A stretch of 64,000 nt of DNA, taken from assembly GCF_052118625.1 (NCBI RefSeq), contig NZ_JBQKGW010000009.1:32823-96822 (forward strand), read 5' to 3'. A model generated the notes under the pieces. The model made no database searches. It was not told the DNA's origin and was given only the letters and a program-made list of their open reading frames with translations. This document shows positions 44,299-53,057 of this stretch, piece after piece (position 1 is the stretch's first letter; every line of letters starts with the position of its first letter). A program made the translations under genes and the position numbers. Origin of the DNA: Porcincola sp945869225. GTDB lineage: Bacteria > Bacillota > Clostridia > Lachnospirales > Lachnospiraceae.

Positions 44299-46131
44299 TC
44301 AGCCCTCCAGCACAACAACACTGCGCGCCGGAACCGAAATGGTCCGCCCCACTATATTTTTTCGATCGGATGTGCTCAGGACAACCTTCCATCCTCTCTT
44401 TCCCGGGAGATCCGGAAGTGCCAGCTGTTTTTCTTCCCAATGGAAATTATATGCAACATACAGGCAGGCTTCACCCTTCATACTGTACATCAGTCCCACG
44501 CTTCGGTCCTGGGCTGTCGGAGGCGCAAACCAGGCATTCTCACCATGACATGAATACTGAGGGAAATAATCTCCCATCGCGCAGCTGCTCAGTTCCCGTT
44601 CCTGATGGAGAAGTGCATGACTTTTTCGAAACCGGACCAGTGTACGCACGTATTCCAGAATCGCTTGGGCCATGGATGAGGAAGACCAGTCTACCCAGGA
44701 CAACTCCGAGTCAAAGCACCAGGCATTGCTGTTCCCCTTCTGTGTGTTGCCCATCTCATCCCCGGCCAGAATCATAGGCGTACCCTGAGACAGGAACAGC
44801 ATTGCCAGCGCATTGCGGATTTGCCGGAGGCGGAGCCTTAGGACTTCCTTCCTCCTCGTCGGCCCCTCTGCGCCGCAGTTCCAGGAAAACTGTGAAACGC
44901 CCTGCCCTTCATCAGCACCATTGTGCTGGTCATTGTATGAAACCAGATCCATGAGCGTAAAGCCATCATGTGTCGTGATCTCATTCACCACTGCTGTATC
45001 CTTCGGGTTATAACGGACTCTTTCCAGAAATGGCTGAAGGGAACCTTCATCTCCCTTCAGGAATCTGCGCGCGTCATTCTGGAACCCTCTGTTGCACTCT
45101 GCCAGATTCCGGAAGGGCGTCTTTCTTCCGTCCGGGTACATGTCCGGTGCAGAAAAATACTCCGAGATGAGTTTGCAGCCTGTCAGGGCAGGATTTCTGC
45201 ACACTGCATCAAGACACTTCTGATCACCAAACAGGAAGAACCCGTCCACATGATAAACGCTTCTCCACCAGACCAGTGCTGACAGCATCATCTCTGCTGT
45301 CACGCTGCCGGAAAAATCCATCTCCATAAGGACTTCCAGCCCGGCATGATGAAGCGCGCGGACCAGCTCACAGAAAGACCGGTACGGATCCCCCGAAGCC
45401 GAATACGCCGCCTTCGGTGTCAGCAGGAATCCGGGCCCAAATCCCCAGAGATTCACACTTTCCGGCTTCAGAGGCTGCCGGATCGGTTTCGGGACAACTG
45501 CTCTCAGCTCATCCTGAGAACCCTCCGGTGCCCCGACCTGGACCCTGCGGAAGGCTTCCGTCTCATCAAACTCATAGCATGGCATCAGGACAATGCCAGT
45601 AATCCCCAGTGACTTCAGATATGGAATCTTTTCAATGATGCCCTCAAATGTTCCCTTCCGGCGGACACCGCTTCTTCTGCCCTTCGTAAACCCCCGGACA
45701 TTCATTTCATAAAAGACGGAATCTCTGAACGGGATGCCCTCCCGCGGGATGTCCTCCCCCCATTCAAATGAATCTGTCAGAAATCCACAGCGGATCCTGT
45801 CACTGCGTTTCTCCCCGTATACCTCCGCGCCGTAGATGCGCTGTGCCCAGGGATCCTGCAGGATCTCTTTCCCGCACTTGAAATTGTATGATACCTTTTC
45901 GGCCGGAATGCCGGAAACCTTCAGAACGCGAATATTGCCGATGAAGGGTCTGTCGGGAAAGGGAACGACTGCTTTTTCCTCGCCGCTGTCCCTGTCGTAC
46001 AGGATCAGTTCCAGCAGTTCTCCCTCGGGCGCTTCTGCTGAAAACACCATGCCATCTTCTTCAAGCCGGGAATGAGGGATGACTGTGCGATCAAGAACGC
46101 TGATTTCTTTAACAAGTGGTTTCCAGTCCAT
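44299..46131 (-). CDS. GlgX-like GH13 protein with apparently missing catalytic residues
   Basis: 610 aa. An N-terminal CBM48-like sandwich (about 1–125) precedes a GH13 barrel like those of isoamylases and GlgX (VFYEMNVRGFTKG, then KSLGITGIVLMPCYEFDE). Expected region I (DVVFNH) reads EVLMEMDFSG. Region II (DGFRFD), which carries the nucleophile Asp and its Arg, reads VDGFFLFGDQ near residue 297. Region IV keeps HDGF, and region III keeps a Glu (KLISEYF). The nucleophile thus looks lost while the fold is kept, so it may bind rather than cut alpha-glucans. A GGAAGGGG site precedes the ATG. It lies downstream of folT in the same direction. Confidence 0.85.
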   Translation of the reverse strand: MDWKPLVKEISVLDRTVIPHSRLEEDGMVFSAEAPEGELLELILYDRDSGEEKAVVPFPDRPFIGNIRVLKVSGIPAEKVSYNFKCGKEILQDPWAQRIYGAEVYGEKRSDRIRCGFLTDSFEWGEDIPREGIPFRDSVFYEMNVRGFTKGRRSGVRRKGTFEGIIEKIPYLKSLGITGIVLMPCYEFDETEAFRRVQVGAPEGSQDELRAVVPKPIRQPLKPESVNLWGFGPGFLLTPKAAYSASGDPYRSFCELVRALHHAGLEVLMEMDFSGSVTAEMMLSALVWWRSVYHVDGFFLFGDQKCLDAVCRNPALTGCKLISEYFSAPDMYPDGRKTPFRNLAECNRGFQNDARRFLKGDEGSLQPFLERVRYNPKDTAVVNEITTHDGFTLMDLVSYNDQHNGADEGQGVSQFSWNCGAEGPTRRKEVLRLRLRQIRNALAMLFLSQGTPMILAGDEMGNTQKGNSNAWCFDSELSWVDWSSSSMAQAILEYVRTLVRFRKSHALLHQERELSSCAMGDYFPQYSCHGENAWFAPPTAQDRSVGLMYSMKGEACLYVAYNFHWEEKQLALPDLPGKRGWKVVLSTSDRKNIVGRTISVPARSVVVLEG

Positions 46132-46210
46132 CTGCTTCCCCTTCCCTGCTTCTGCTGATCCTCTGCTCTTGAAAGCGATCAGGAATTCTTACGCCGGGAC
46201 CTGCCGGCAG

Positions 46211-46780
46211 TTACTGCTTCTGCGGACTGCGGCGCAGTCTTGTACGGAGTGCCTGCCGGACCATGGACGTGACGGGGCTGAAATACAGAAGATTGATTAA
46301 CAGACAGTATACCGGAACGGTCACAATAAATTGTGTCAGCCGCGTCAGCAGAATTGAATACAGATTATATCCATTGATCAGGACAAGTCCTACTGTTGTA
46401 AGTCCAAGAGAACACACAACAGCCGTCAGAACGACGGACACGCTGAGCATCAGGATCTTTTTCCCCTTTTTCCCGCCTTCCGGATTGAAAAGAGCTGGAA
46501 TAACGCCCCACATGACCGCGCTCAGTGTAATGATGGGATTGACTGTGTAGCCCTGGATCAGACAGCCCAGAATATCCGCAATCAGGCCGGTCAGGCCGCC
46601 GGCCAGCGGCCCAAGCCAGAGTCCTGCCATCATCGTGGCGATTGGGCTGAGTGAGATTCTCCCGAATCCGCCCACTGGGATGGACAGGAACCGGGAAAGG
46701 AGAAGCTGCACAGCAGCCAGCATCCCGATTGAAACAAAGGTGTAGGTGCACCAGATCGTATGGTTCTCCCTTTTTCGCAT
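46211..46780 (-). CDS. folT: Folate ECF transporter S component
   Basis: 189 aa with five to six membrane helices. RISLSPIATMMAGLWLGPLAGG and ADILGCLIQGYTVNPIITLS match folate S components of energy-coupling-factor importers, which share EcfA/A'/T subunits encoded elsewhere. The start at 46780 has GGAGG 7 bases upstream; a longer open frame to 46909 is riboswitch sequence. Placement behind a tetrahydrofolate riboswitch supports a folate role independently of the protein. Confidence 0.93.
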   Translation of the reverse strand: MRKRENHTIWCTYTFVSIGMLAAVQLLLSRFLSIPVGGFGRISLSPIATMMAGLWLGPLAGGLTGLIADILGCLIQGYTVNPIITLSAVMWGVIPALFNPEGGKKGKKILMLSVSVVLTAVVCSLGLTTVGLVLINGYNLYSILLTRLTQFIVTVPVYCLLINLLYFSPVTSMVRQALRTRLRRSPQKQ

Positions 46781-46838
46781 AAAAAAACCTCCATGAGTTC
46801 CGTCCACACATAGAGGCTTCCCTGATCTTCTATATGCG

Positions 46839-46945
46839 GCAACGGGTGCAGAATAAGCACCGCGACCCCTGCCGCAGGGCGGGATCTTCGGTTCAGGGCA
46901 ACTCCCCATCCACTGAAAACTTCACGCGCTTATTCCTACTTCGCC
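46839..46945 (-). ncRNA. Tetrahydrofolate (THF) riboswitch
   Basis: Reading the minus strand, the conserved parts appear in order: GAATAAGCGCGTGAAG, GGATGGGGAGTTGCC, GAACCGAAGATCCCG, then GCGGTGCTTATTCTGCACCCG. GAATAAGC pairs with GCTTATTC, and the terminal GGC pairs with GCC. This matches the architecture of the THF riboswitch class (RF01831), which sits upstream of folT in clostridia. The ligand should lower folT expression. A further hairpin (CATATAGA/TCTATGTG) lies between it and the GGAGG site and may belong to the expression platform. Confidence 0.85.
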
Positions 46946-47014
46946 TGACATGGAAGATATCTGTACCCTCTCATACTTGTTCAGAATACAGGTACAATTA
47001 CTTCCATTGAGTCG

Positions 47015-47042
47015 ATTATATCCGCAATAGGAGGAATGTCAA
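47015..47042 (-). promoter_or_regulatory. folT promoter
   Basis: On the minus strand, TTGACA (47042–47037), a 16-base spacer, then TATAAT (47020–47015). Both hexamers are consensus, and the riboswitch begins about 65 bases downstream. Confidence 0.88.
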
Positions 47043-47109
47043 GTATTGATCAAGTCCGTCTCAGTCTCAGTTCTGGCAGACACTGCCGCAGTTCTTGCGG
47101 GTATATCTC

Positions 47110-47328
47110 TCAGACAGTACCATGCTGGTAGCTTGCCTGGTATTCCTGGTTGATCTCCGAGATCTCCTTCTCTCCATCAATGTAAGGCTGATAAATGTCC
47201 TCCACTTTCCCGCCTCCGAGCCAGCAGGAGGAACAATTCTCGCAGCCACCCCCGCACCAGCTCAGAGACTGCCTTACAATCTCCTCCCGCTCCTGCCTGG
47301 TCGTATCTCGAATCAGAATGCTCTTCAT
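47110..47328 (-). CDS. Small Cys-rich conserved protein (often misnamed PurH-like)
   Basis: 72 aa, beginning MKSILIRDTTRQEREEIVRQ, with a four-cysteine cluster CGGGCENCSSC in the middle and an acidic C-terminus, YQPYIDGEKEISEINQEYQA. Similar short proteins occur across Lachnospiraceae under misleading names. The cysteines could bind a metal or Fe-S cluster, but no function is known to me. A GAGG lies about 11 bases upstream. It follows the C39-like gene by 47 bases. Confidence 0.78.
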   Translation of the reverse strand: MKSILIRDTTRQEREEIVRQSLSWCGGGCENCSSCWLGGGKVEDIYQPYIDGEKEISEINQEYQASYQHGTV

Positions 47329-47375
47329 GCCCCCGTACCTCGCTTTCAGATATCATATCAGATATAGTATTCGTA

Positions 47376-48017
47376 TCAGATATAGTATTCGATGGTCTTC
47401 TCCTCAGTCAGTTCGGTCTTTCCATTGTACAGAAGAACAGCCTCCCTTTCCTCGTCCTCACCTAGTGTATACAGCCCATTGCCGGAGAAACAGCTTCGCG
47501 CAATCCGCTTGTTGTATTCCTTTGGATGGTCCTCCACAAACTCAATGCCAGGTCCGGAGAATTCCTTCGAATCTGCATCATAGTAGGGATCAAATACCTG
47601 AAAAACCAGATCGCCCTTTCCAGCGGGGTCCTCCTCCACTCCAGTCACCAGGATATAATGCCAGACATCGATGATTACCCTCAGAACAACCACACCATGG
47701 CAGCGGAGCGCATGGACAATCCGCCCCTCCGGAGACATGGTAACCATCTTCCCGCTCAGATACTGTCCACTGACAGGAATCCGATCCAGCCTTCCAAACC
47801 CATTGAGCCAGCTGCAGAGGAACATCATCGCACTTCTGCTCGTACCCATCTCTCCAAGGCGTCCTTCGTCATTGTAGCAGTCAAGGCTGTACAGCATGAT
47901 GTTGCGGATAACCTCCGGCGGAATCTCCTCCACCTCAAACAGATAGCTGATTGCATTGAGCATCGTCGTAGGGCCGCAGTCATACTCCGACATCTGGTAA
48001 TGCAGCGGTATTTTCAT
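47376..48017 (-). CDS. C39-type peptidase-like protein
   Basis: 213 aa. The catalytic Cys lies in SEYDCGPTTMLNAISYLFEV. A His follows in DVWHYILVTGVE and an Asp in FQVFDPYYDAD, the Cys-His-Asp order of papain-like C39 peptidases. There is no transporter domain and no signal peptide, so it is a free-standing cytoplasmic C39-like protein; its substrate is unknown. It appears to be first in a two-gene unit with the 72-aa Cys-rich protein. Confidence 0.82.
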   Translation of the reverse strand: MKIPLHYQMSEYDCGPTTMLNAISYLFEVEEIPPEVIRNIMLYSLDCYNDEGRLGEMGTSRSAMMFLCSWLNGFGRLDRIPVSGQYLSGKMVTMSPEGRIVHALRCHGVVVLRVIIDVWHYILVTGVEEDPAGKGDLVFQVFDPYYDADSKEFSGPGIEFVEDHPKEYNKRIARSCFSGNGLYTLGEDEEREAVLLYNGKTELTEEKTIEYYI

Positions 48018-48122
48018 GTATATGCATCTCCATTTCTAAAAAGGGTTCGAAAATAACCGGCTCCAGGCTCTTGACAGCCGCTTATCAGTCATAGGGGTCC
48101 CGCTTTCTCAGACTGCCGCCTC

Positions 48123-49115
48123 TCAGATATGCCTTGCCCCAATTCTCTCGTCAATGGCCTTTGCGTCCAGATGCTCACCGATGACAATCAGAACATCCTG
48201 CCCCTCCGACAGTTCCCGGATATTCAGACCGGTGCGCGTGGCATTCAGCTCATACCACTTTTCCCCTTCCCGGAAAAAGCCCTTGATCCGGAGGATTCTT
48301 CCATAACGGTTTTCTTCGCTGCCCTGTCCCAGCAGTTCTGCAGCCGCTGACATCAGCTTCTCCCTTCCTCTCCCCAGGTTCATATAGTATAGGGTCTGAA
48401 ATGCCTGTTCCGTCTGAAGCTTTACATGATCAAATTCCCTGAAGGAAGCCTCACGGATGCGCTCAAAATCAGCATCTGTCAGACTGTTCCAGTCTTTCAG
48501 GAGTACATCCTTCCCATAGCCAGACGTCTTCTGGTCATACTGTTCCACAAACCTCCTGCCGCATCCGAACTGCTGCATCGCCCGGTTGAGATACCGGACC
48601 GTCTCATCCGCCCGCCTGTCCCTGATTCCATCCTTCCCTTTCCCTGCATGGCTGAGCAGGACAATTCCAGCATCTGCCACCTCTGAAACCAGAAGATAGG
48701 CTGCATCATGATCAAGCGGATAGGTCATTGAAACGTCTACAATTGAAATGACACTCCCGATTCCGCAAAGATTGCTGATTGTGTCCTCGTACATTGCATC
48801 AAAAAATTCATCAACATCGAAGACACCTGAGGGCTCGACCAGGACGCGATCCAGGTTCTGCATCCCCATGGTGATCAGTTTCGTCCGGAATCTTCTCCTG
48901 TAGCAGGAAAGATCTCCGCCGATGACCATCTCCGTGACCGCTCCTTCCTTCTCAAGATCCTGAAGAAGCATCATATCAACATTCACAGAGCCATAGTCAT
49001 TCTCAATAATCCCAACCTTCTGCCCCTGTCTCATCAGGTATCTGGCATACGTCTGGATAAAAGTTGTCTTTCCGGATCCCAGAAATCCGGTGATTAAATC
49101 GACTTTTGCCGCCAT
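48123..49115 (-). CDS. CobW/COG0523-like GTPase with an altered metal-binding motif
   Basis: 330 aa. The G1 motif is TGFLGSGKTTF, the nucleotide/metal-associated segment IIENDYGSVNVD, and the G3-like VLVEPSGVFDVDEF. The GGCxCC metal-chaperone motif of COG0523 proteins is replaced by GGDLSCY (residues 66–72), leaving a single Cys. GTPase folding seems intact, but classical zinc or cobalt handling through CxCC is doubtful. The ATG at 49115 has GGGAG 8 bases upstream; a start at 49130 is an alternative. It lies 26 bases downstream of metA. Confidence 0.85.
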   Translation of the reverse strand: MAAKVDLITGFLGSGKTTFIQTYARYLMRQGQKVGIIENDYGSVNVDMMLLQDLEKEGAVTEMVIGGDLSCYRRRFRTKLITMGMQNLDRVLVEPSGVFDVDEFFDAMYEDTISNLCGIGSVISIVDVSMTYPLDHDAAYLLVSEVADAGIVLLSHAGKGKDGIRDRRADETVRYLNRAMQQFGCGRRFVEQYDQKTSGYGKDVLLKDWNSLTDADFERIREASFREFDHVKLQTEQAFQTLYYMNLGRGREKLMSAAAELLGQGSEENRYGRILRIKGFFREGEKWYELNATRTGLNIRELSEGQDVLIVIGEHLDAKAIDERIGARHI

Positions 49116-49141
49116 GTCCCGCTCTCCCATGATTGATCCGC

Positions 49142-50080
49142 TCAGTGCAGATTTTCGTATGTGTATACGCGTGTCCCGAGACTGTACGGCGTCAGCTGAT
49201 AGCAATAGTAATTGATCCAGTTTGTATACAATGTATTCGCATGCGCGCGCCAGCTCAGCTTTGGCTTGTTATCCGGGTCATCATCCGGGTAATAATTCAC
49301 AGGCATCCTGATCGGAATGCCTTTCTTTTTATCCCTCTGATATTCCTGGTCCAGTGTAAGCCTGTCATACTCCGGATGTCCCATCACAAAAATACGCCGC
49401 CCATTTCTCGACATGACAAGAAATACGCCGGCCTCGTCCGACTCAGAGAGAATAACCAGATCATTGCATTTCATGATCTCATCTCTTGAGACCTCAGTCC
49501 ATCGAGAATGCGGAGCAAAGAAGAAATCGTCAAAGCCTCGTACCAGAGGAATCTTCTTGTTCTTTACCCTGTGCCGATATACACCAAACAGCTTATAGCC
49601 AAGGTTTCTCTTCGACAACCCATAGTGATGATATAAAGCCGCCTGAGCGCCCCAGCACAGATGGAGGGTGCTCGTAACATGGTCCGTCGTCCAGTCTAAA
49701 ATCTCACAAAGCTCATCCCAGTAATCAACCTCCTCGAACTTCATCAGCTCAACCGGAGCTCCGGTAATGATCATACCGTCGAAAAACGATTCCTTGATAT
49801 CCGAAAACTCCTGGTAAAACTGGTTCAGATGACCCGCTTTCGTATTCTTCGCATGGTGTGTTGTGACAGTGAGAAACGTGATATTCAGCTGCAGCGGCGT
49901 ATTGGAAAGCGACCGGAGCAGCTGCAGTTCTGTATCTTCCTTCAGTGGCATCAGATTCAGGATGAGAATCTCAAGCGGACGGATATTCTGCAGATCTGCC
50001 TGGCCCTCTTCCATCACGAATATATTCTCTCTGTCAAGTACTTCCCCCGCAGGTAAGTCTGATTGAATTCGAATCGGCAT
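49142..50080 (-). CDS. metA: Homoserine O-acetyltransferase (MetA family)
   Basis: 312 aa. MetA acylates homoserine for methionine synthesis. The catalytic Cys is in LHLCWGAQAALYHHYG. The residue that sets acyl-CoA choice is Glu111 (TGAPVELMKFE); published work on the family associates Glu111 with acetyl-CoA and Gly111 with succinyl-CoA, so acetylation is predicted despite the usual succinyltransferase label. AGGAGG precedes the ATG. The CobW-like gene follows after 26 bases. Confidence 0.95.
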   Translation of the reverse strand: MPIRIQSDLPAGEVLDRENIFVMEEGQADLQNIRPLEILILNLMPLKEDTELQLLRSLSNTPLQLNITFLTVTTHHAKNTKAGHLNQFYQEFSDIKESFFDGMIITGAPVELMKFEEVDYWDELCEILDWTTDHVTSTLHLCWGAQAALYHHYGLSKRNLGYKLFGVYRHRVKNKKIPLVRGFDDFFFAPHSRWTEVSRDEIMKCNDLVILSESDEAGVFLVMSRNGRRIFVMGHPEYDRLTLDQEYQRDKKKGIPIRMPVNYYPDDDPDNKPKLSWRAHANTLYTNWINYYCYQLTPYSLGTRVYTYENLH

Positions 50081-50186
50081 TGTATTCCTCCTGTTCTGGC
50101 CGCCTGACTGATATCCTCCAGTAATCCGGCTGCAGCATCTTTACCTTTGCCGCATTGACTGCGTGATTTCGTCTACTGTATTTGTT

Positions 50187-52199
50187 TTACCTGCCCGGCG
50201 TTTCAGGTATCTCTTCCGGATGCTGCTTCATATGCAGGTACTGCTGCTCTGTGATGACCGGAATCCCGAGTTCCCTCGCTGCCCTGTTTTTTGATGATCC
50301 GGACAGCGCATCATTGTTGATCAGAAAGCTTGTCTTTGAGGAAACGGAACCGGCAACCTTGCCGCCCAGACGCTCAATCTCCTCTTTCAACTGTCTTCTG
50401 GACTGATAATGAGAAACACTCCCTGTAATCACGAATGTCTTTCCTTCAAAAATACTGTTGCCGGAAAGGCTGCCTTCTCCCTCGCCGCCTGCACTGCCCG
50501 GCTTCTCCAGGCGGATTTCCTTCAACAAATCATCGAGCATTGATTTGTTTCCCGGATCTGAAAACCATCTCACGATGGACTGCGCCATAACATCCCCAAC
50601 ACCGTTTACAGCGGTCAGCTGCTTCAGGTCTGCATTCCGAAGTTGTTCAAGGTCATCTCCGAACGCCCGGCTGATTCCTTTTGCATTGGCAACCCCGATT
50701 CCCGGAACACCAAGTGCAAACAACAGCCGGGGCAGTGTCGTTATCCGTGCCTTCTCGATGCTCTCATCAAGCTTGTCACATGACTTTTCCCCGAATCCAT
50801 CCATGCTGACAATCACGTCTCTGTGCTGCCGCAGTCGGAACAGGTCTCCAAATGAATGTATCAATCCTCGTCCGATCAGCTTTTCCAGTGTCATCTCAGA
50901 AAGGCCGTCGATGTTGATCGCATCCCTTGACACAAACTGCGTGAATGACTTGATTTTTTTCGCCGGGCAATCCGGGTTTTCACAAAAAAGCGTCTGGACA
51001 TCCTGCGCCTGGTGAATCGCAGTTCGTCCTCCGCAGGCAGGACATTTCTCCGGGATCTGTACCGTACCTGATTTTGTCAGATTTTCGGCGATCTGCGGAA
51101 TGATCATATTGGCCTTGTAAACCTTTATCTCATCTCCAATTCCCAGCCTGAGTTCTTTCAGAATGCTGACATTGTGAACGGAAGCCCTTGTGACGGTTGT
51201 TCCTTCCAGCTGAACCGGATCAAAAACCGCAACTGGATTGATCAGGCCGGTTCTTGATGGGCTCCATTCTACACTCCGGAGACGAGTGACAGCCTCCTCA
51301 TCCTTCCACTTGAATGCATATGCATCTCTCGGATACTTCGCTGTCGTTCCAAGAGATTCTCCATATGCAATATCATCATACAAGGCCACAAGCCCGTCTG
51401 AAGGAATCTCAAAATGGCGGATTTTCTTTTCAAAATAGTCCATCGTCTGATCCAGGGTGTCAGCGTACGTCACAACATGCTCAACCACCTCAAACCCCTG
51501 CTGCTGCAGAAAATGAAACTGTTCAAGCCTTGAGTTATGAAAATCCACTCCATCTGCTTTGACAAGTGCGAATGCATAAAGCCGGACATGCCGTTTTGCC
51601 GTGATCCTGCTGTCCAGCTGCCTGACAGATCCGCTGCAAAGATTCCGCGGATTTTTGTACTGGCTGTCTGCGCCGAACGATTCGTTAATTTTCTCGAAAT
51701 CCGGGTAGGATATGACCGCCTCCCCCCGAAGGATGAGTTCTCCCTTGTAAGGAATCCTCAGCGGAATGTTCTCAAACACTCTGGCATTCGGTGTGATCAC
51801 CTCGCCGATGATTCCATTCCCGCGCGTCACAGCCTTTGCAAGACTTCCATCCTCATAGGTCAGGACAACCGTCAGTCCATCAAGCTTCCATGAAACTAAG
51901 GTCTTCCTGTCCCCGATAAACGCCCTGAGCGCCTCTCTGTCCTTGGTCTTATCGAGGGAAAGCATCGGCTTTTCGTGGCGCTCCTTCGGAAGCCTGTCTA
52001 CCGCCTCATATCCGACATGCTGCGTCGGGCTCGATGAAAGCACCGTTCCGGTGTCCCTCTCCAGCGAAAGAAGTTCATCATACAGACGGTCATACTCCAG
52101 GTTGCTCATAATCTCCTGGTTTTCAACATAGTAGGCCTTCCCTGCCCGGTTCAGGATGCCGACAAGTTCTTTCATCCTCTCAATTCTGCTGTCATCCAT
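50187..52199 (-). CDS. ligA: NAD-dependent DNA ligase
   Basis: 670 aa, the typical LigA length. The adenylation motif is SWKLDGLTVVLTYEDG (KxDG). An OB domain follows, then a four-Cys zinc finger (CPACGGRT...CENPDCPAKK), helix-hairpin-helix repeats, and a C-terminal BRCT domain (FEGKTFVITGSVSHYQSR). The start at 52199 has GGAGA upstream; a longer frame reaches into the upstream pseudouridine synthase gene. It follows that gene after 29 bases. Confidence 0.97.
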   Translation of the reverse strand: MDDSRIERMKELVGILNRAGKAYYVENQEIMSNLEYDRLYDELLSLERDTGTVLSSSPTQHVGYEAVDRLPKERHEKPMLSLDKTKDREALRAFIGDRKTLVSWKLDGLTVVLTYEDGSLAKAVTRGNGIIGEVITPNARVFENIPLRIPYKGELILRGEAVISYPDFEKINESFGADSQYKNPRNLCSGSVRQLDSRITAKRHVRLYAFALVKADGVDFHNSRLEQFHFLQQQGFEVVEHVVTYADTLDQTMDYFEKKIRHFEIPSDGLVALYDDIAYGESLGTTAKYPRDAYAFKWKDEEAVTRLRSVEWSPSRTGLINPVAVFDPVQLEGTTVTRASVHNVSILKELRLGIGDEIKVYKANMIIPQIAENLTKSGTVQIPEKCPACGGRTAIHQAQDVQTLFCENPDCPAKKIKSFTQFVSRDAINIDGLSEMTLEKLIGRGLIHSFGDLFRLRQHRDVIVSMDGFGEKSCDKLDESIEKARITTLPRLLFALGVPGIGVANAKGISRAFGDDLEQLRNADLKQLTAVNGVGDVMAQSIVRWFSDPGNKSMLDDLLKEIRLEKPGSAGGEGEGSLSGNSIFEGKTFVITGSVSHYQSRRQLKEEIERLGGKVAGSVSSKTSFLINNDALSGSSKNRAARELGIPVITEQQYLHMKQHPEEIPETPGR

Positions 52200-52228
52200 A
52201 AATCTTCTCCAATACATATCCGGTTTTG

Positions 52229-52942
52229 TCAGCTTTCCCCTGAAACTCCGGTCAGGCGCTTCAGTTCCTTCACTTCCTGTCTTGTCAGTTCCCTGTATGC
52301 CCCCGCTTTCAGATTTCCAAGGCAAATATTCATGACACGGATCCGCTCGAGTTTCTTCACCCTGCAGTCGAAAACCTCGCACATCCGCCGAATCTGCCGG
52401 TTCATGCCCTCCGTAAGAATGATATCGAAGGAGTTTGTCCCTATTTTCCTGACACAGCAGGGTCTTGTCGTCCGGTCAAGTTCCGGAAGCCTGACACCTG
52501 CCGACAGGGAAGCAACCAGCTGATCAGATACCGGTTTATCTATTGTGACCAGGTATTCCTTTTCATGAAAGCCACGGGCTTTCTGAATCCTGTTGGACAC
52601 ATCCCCATTATTTGTCATAAGAATCAATCCTTCTGATTCCTTATCCAGCCGTCCGACTGGAAACACCCTCTGAGGAATATTGATCAGATCTCCCAGCAGT
52701 CTGTCTCCATGTGTGCGGTCTGTCGTGACAACAACTCCCCTGGGTTTATTCACAGCCAGAAAGATTTCCCTTTCCTGGATTGTGATCTTTTTTCCGTCTA
52801 CCGTTACATCATCCTGGAGTCCGACCTCCATTCCAACCCTTGCAATCAAACCATTTACCTGGATCCGGCCTTTTTCCGCCAGGCGATCTGCCTCCCTTCG
52901 GCTGCATACCCCACATTGTGCCAGATACTTATTCAGCCGCAT
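52229..52942 (-). CDS. RsuA-family pseudouridine synthase (RluB/RluF-like)
   Basis: 237 aa. An N-terminal S4 RNA-binding domain (RLNKYLAQCGVCSRREADRL) is followed by the catalytic domain, with VGRLDKESEGLILMTNNG holding the catalytic Asp and a late TEGMNRQIRRMCEVFDC motif. The N-terminus and RLDKESEGL resemble the RluF type, which modifies 23S rRNA. GGGGGG lies just upstream of the ATG at 52942. Confidence 0.92.
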   Translation of the reverse strand: MRLNKYLAQCGVCSRREADRLAEKGRIQVNGLIARVGMEVGLQDDVTVDGKKITIQEREIFLAVNKPRGVVVTTDRTHGDRLLGDLINIPQRVFPVGRLDKESEGLILMTNNGDVSNRIQKARGFHEKEYLVTIDKPVSDQLVASLSAGVRLPELDRTTRPCCVRKIGTNSFDIILTEGMNRQIRRMCEVFDCRVKKLERIRVMNICLGNLKAGAYRELTRQEVKELKRLTGVSGES

Positions 52943-52968
52943 CTCAATCCCCCCTGACAGATACAGAA

Positions 52969-52996
52969 AGAGCTGCCGCATTCATGCAGCAGCTCT
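52969..52996 (-). terminator. Terminator-like hairpin after the SH3 gene
   Basis: A 12-bp stem, AGAGCTGCTGCA with TGCGGCAGCTCT (one mismatch), has a TGAA loop on the minus strand and is followed by TTCTG. It lies 60 bases after the SH3 stop codon and just before the pseudouridine synthase. Confidence 0.6.
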
Positions 52997-53057
52997 GTTA
53001 CACTACGTCTATATCCTCTTTTTGAGTGACTCTGACCTCACCGGTCTTTCAGCTCTC

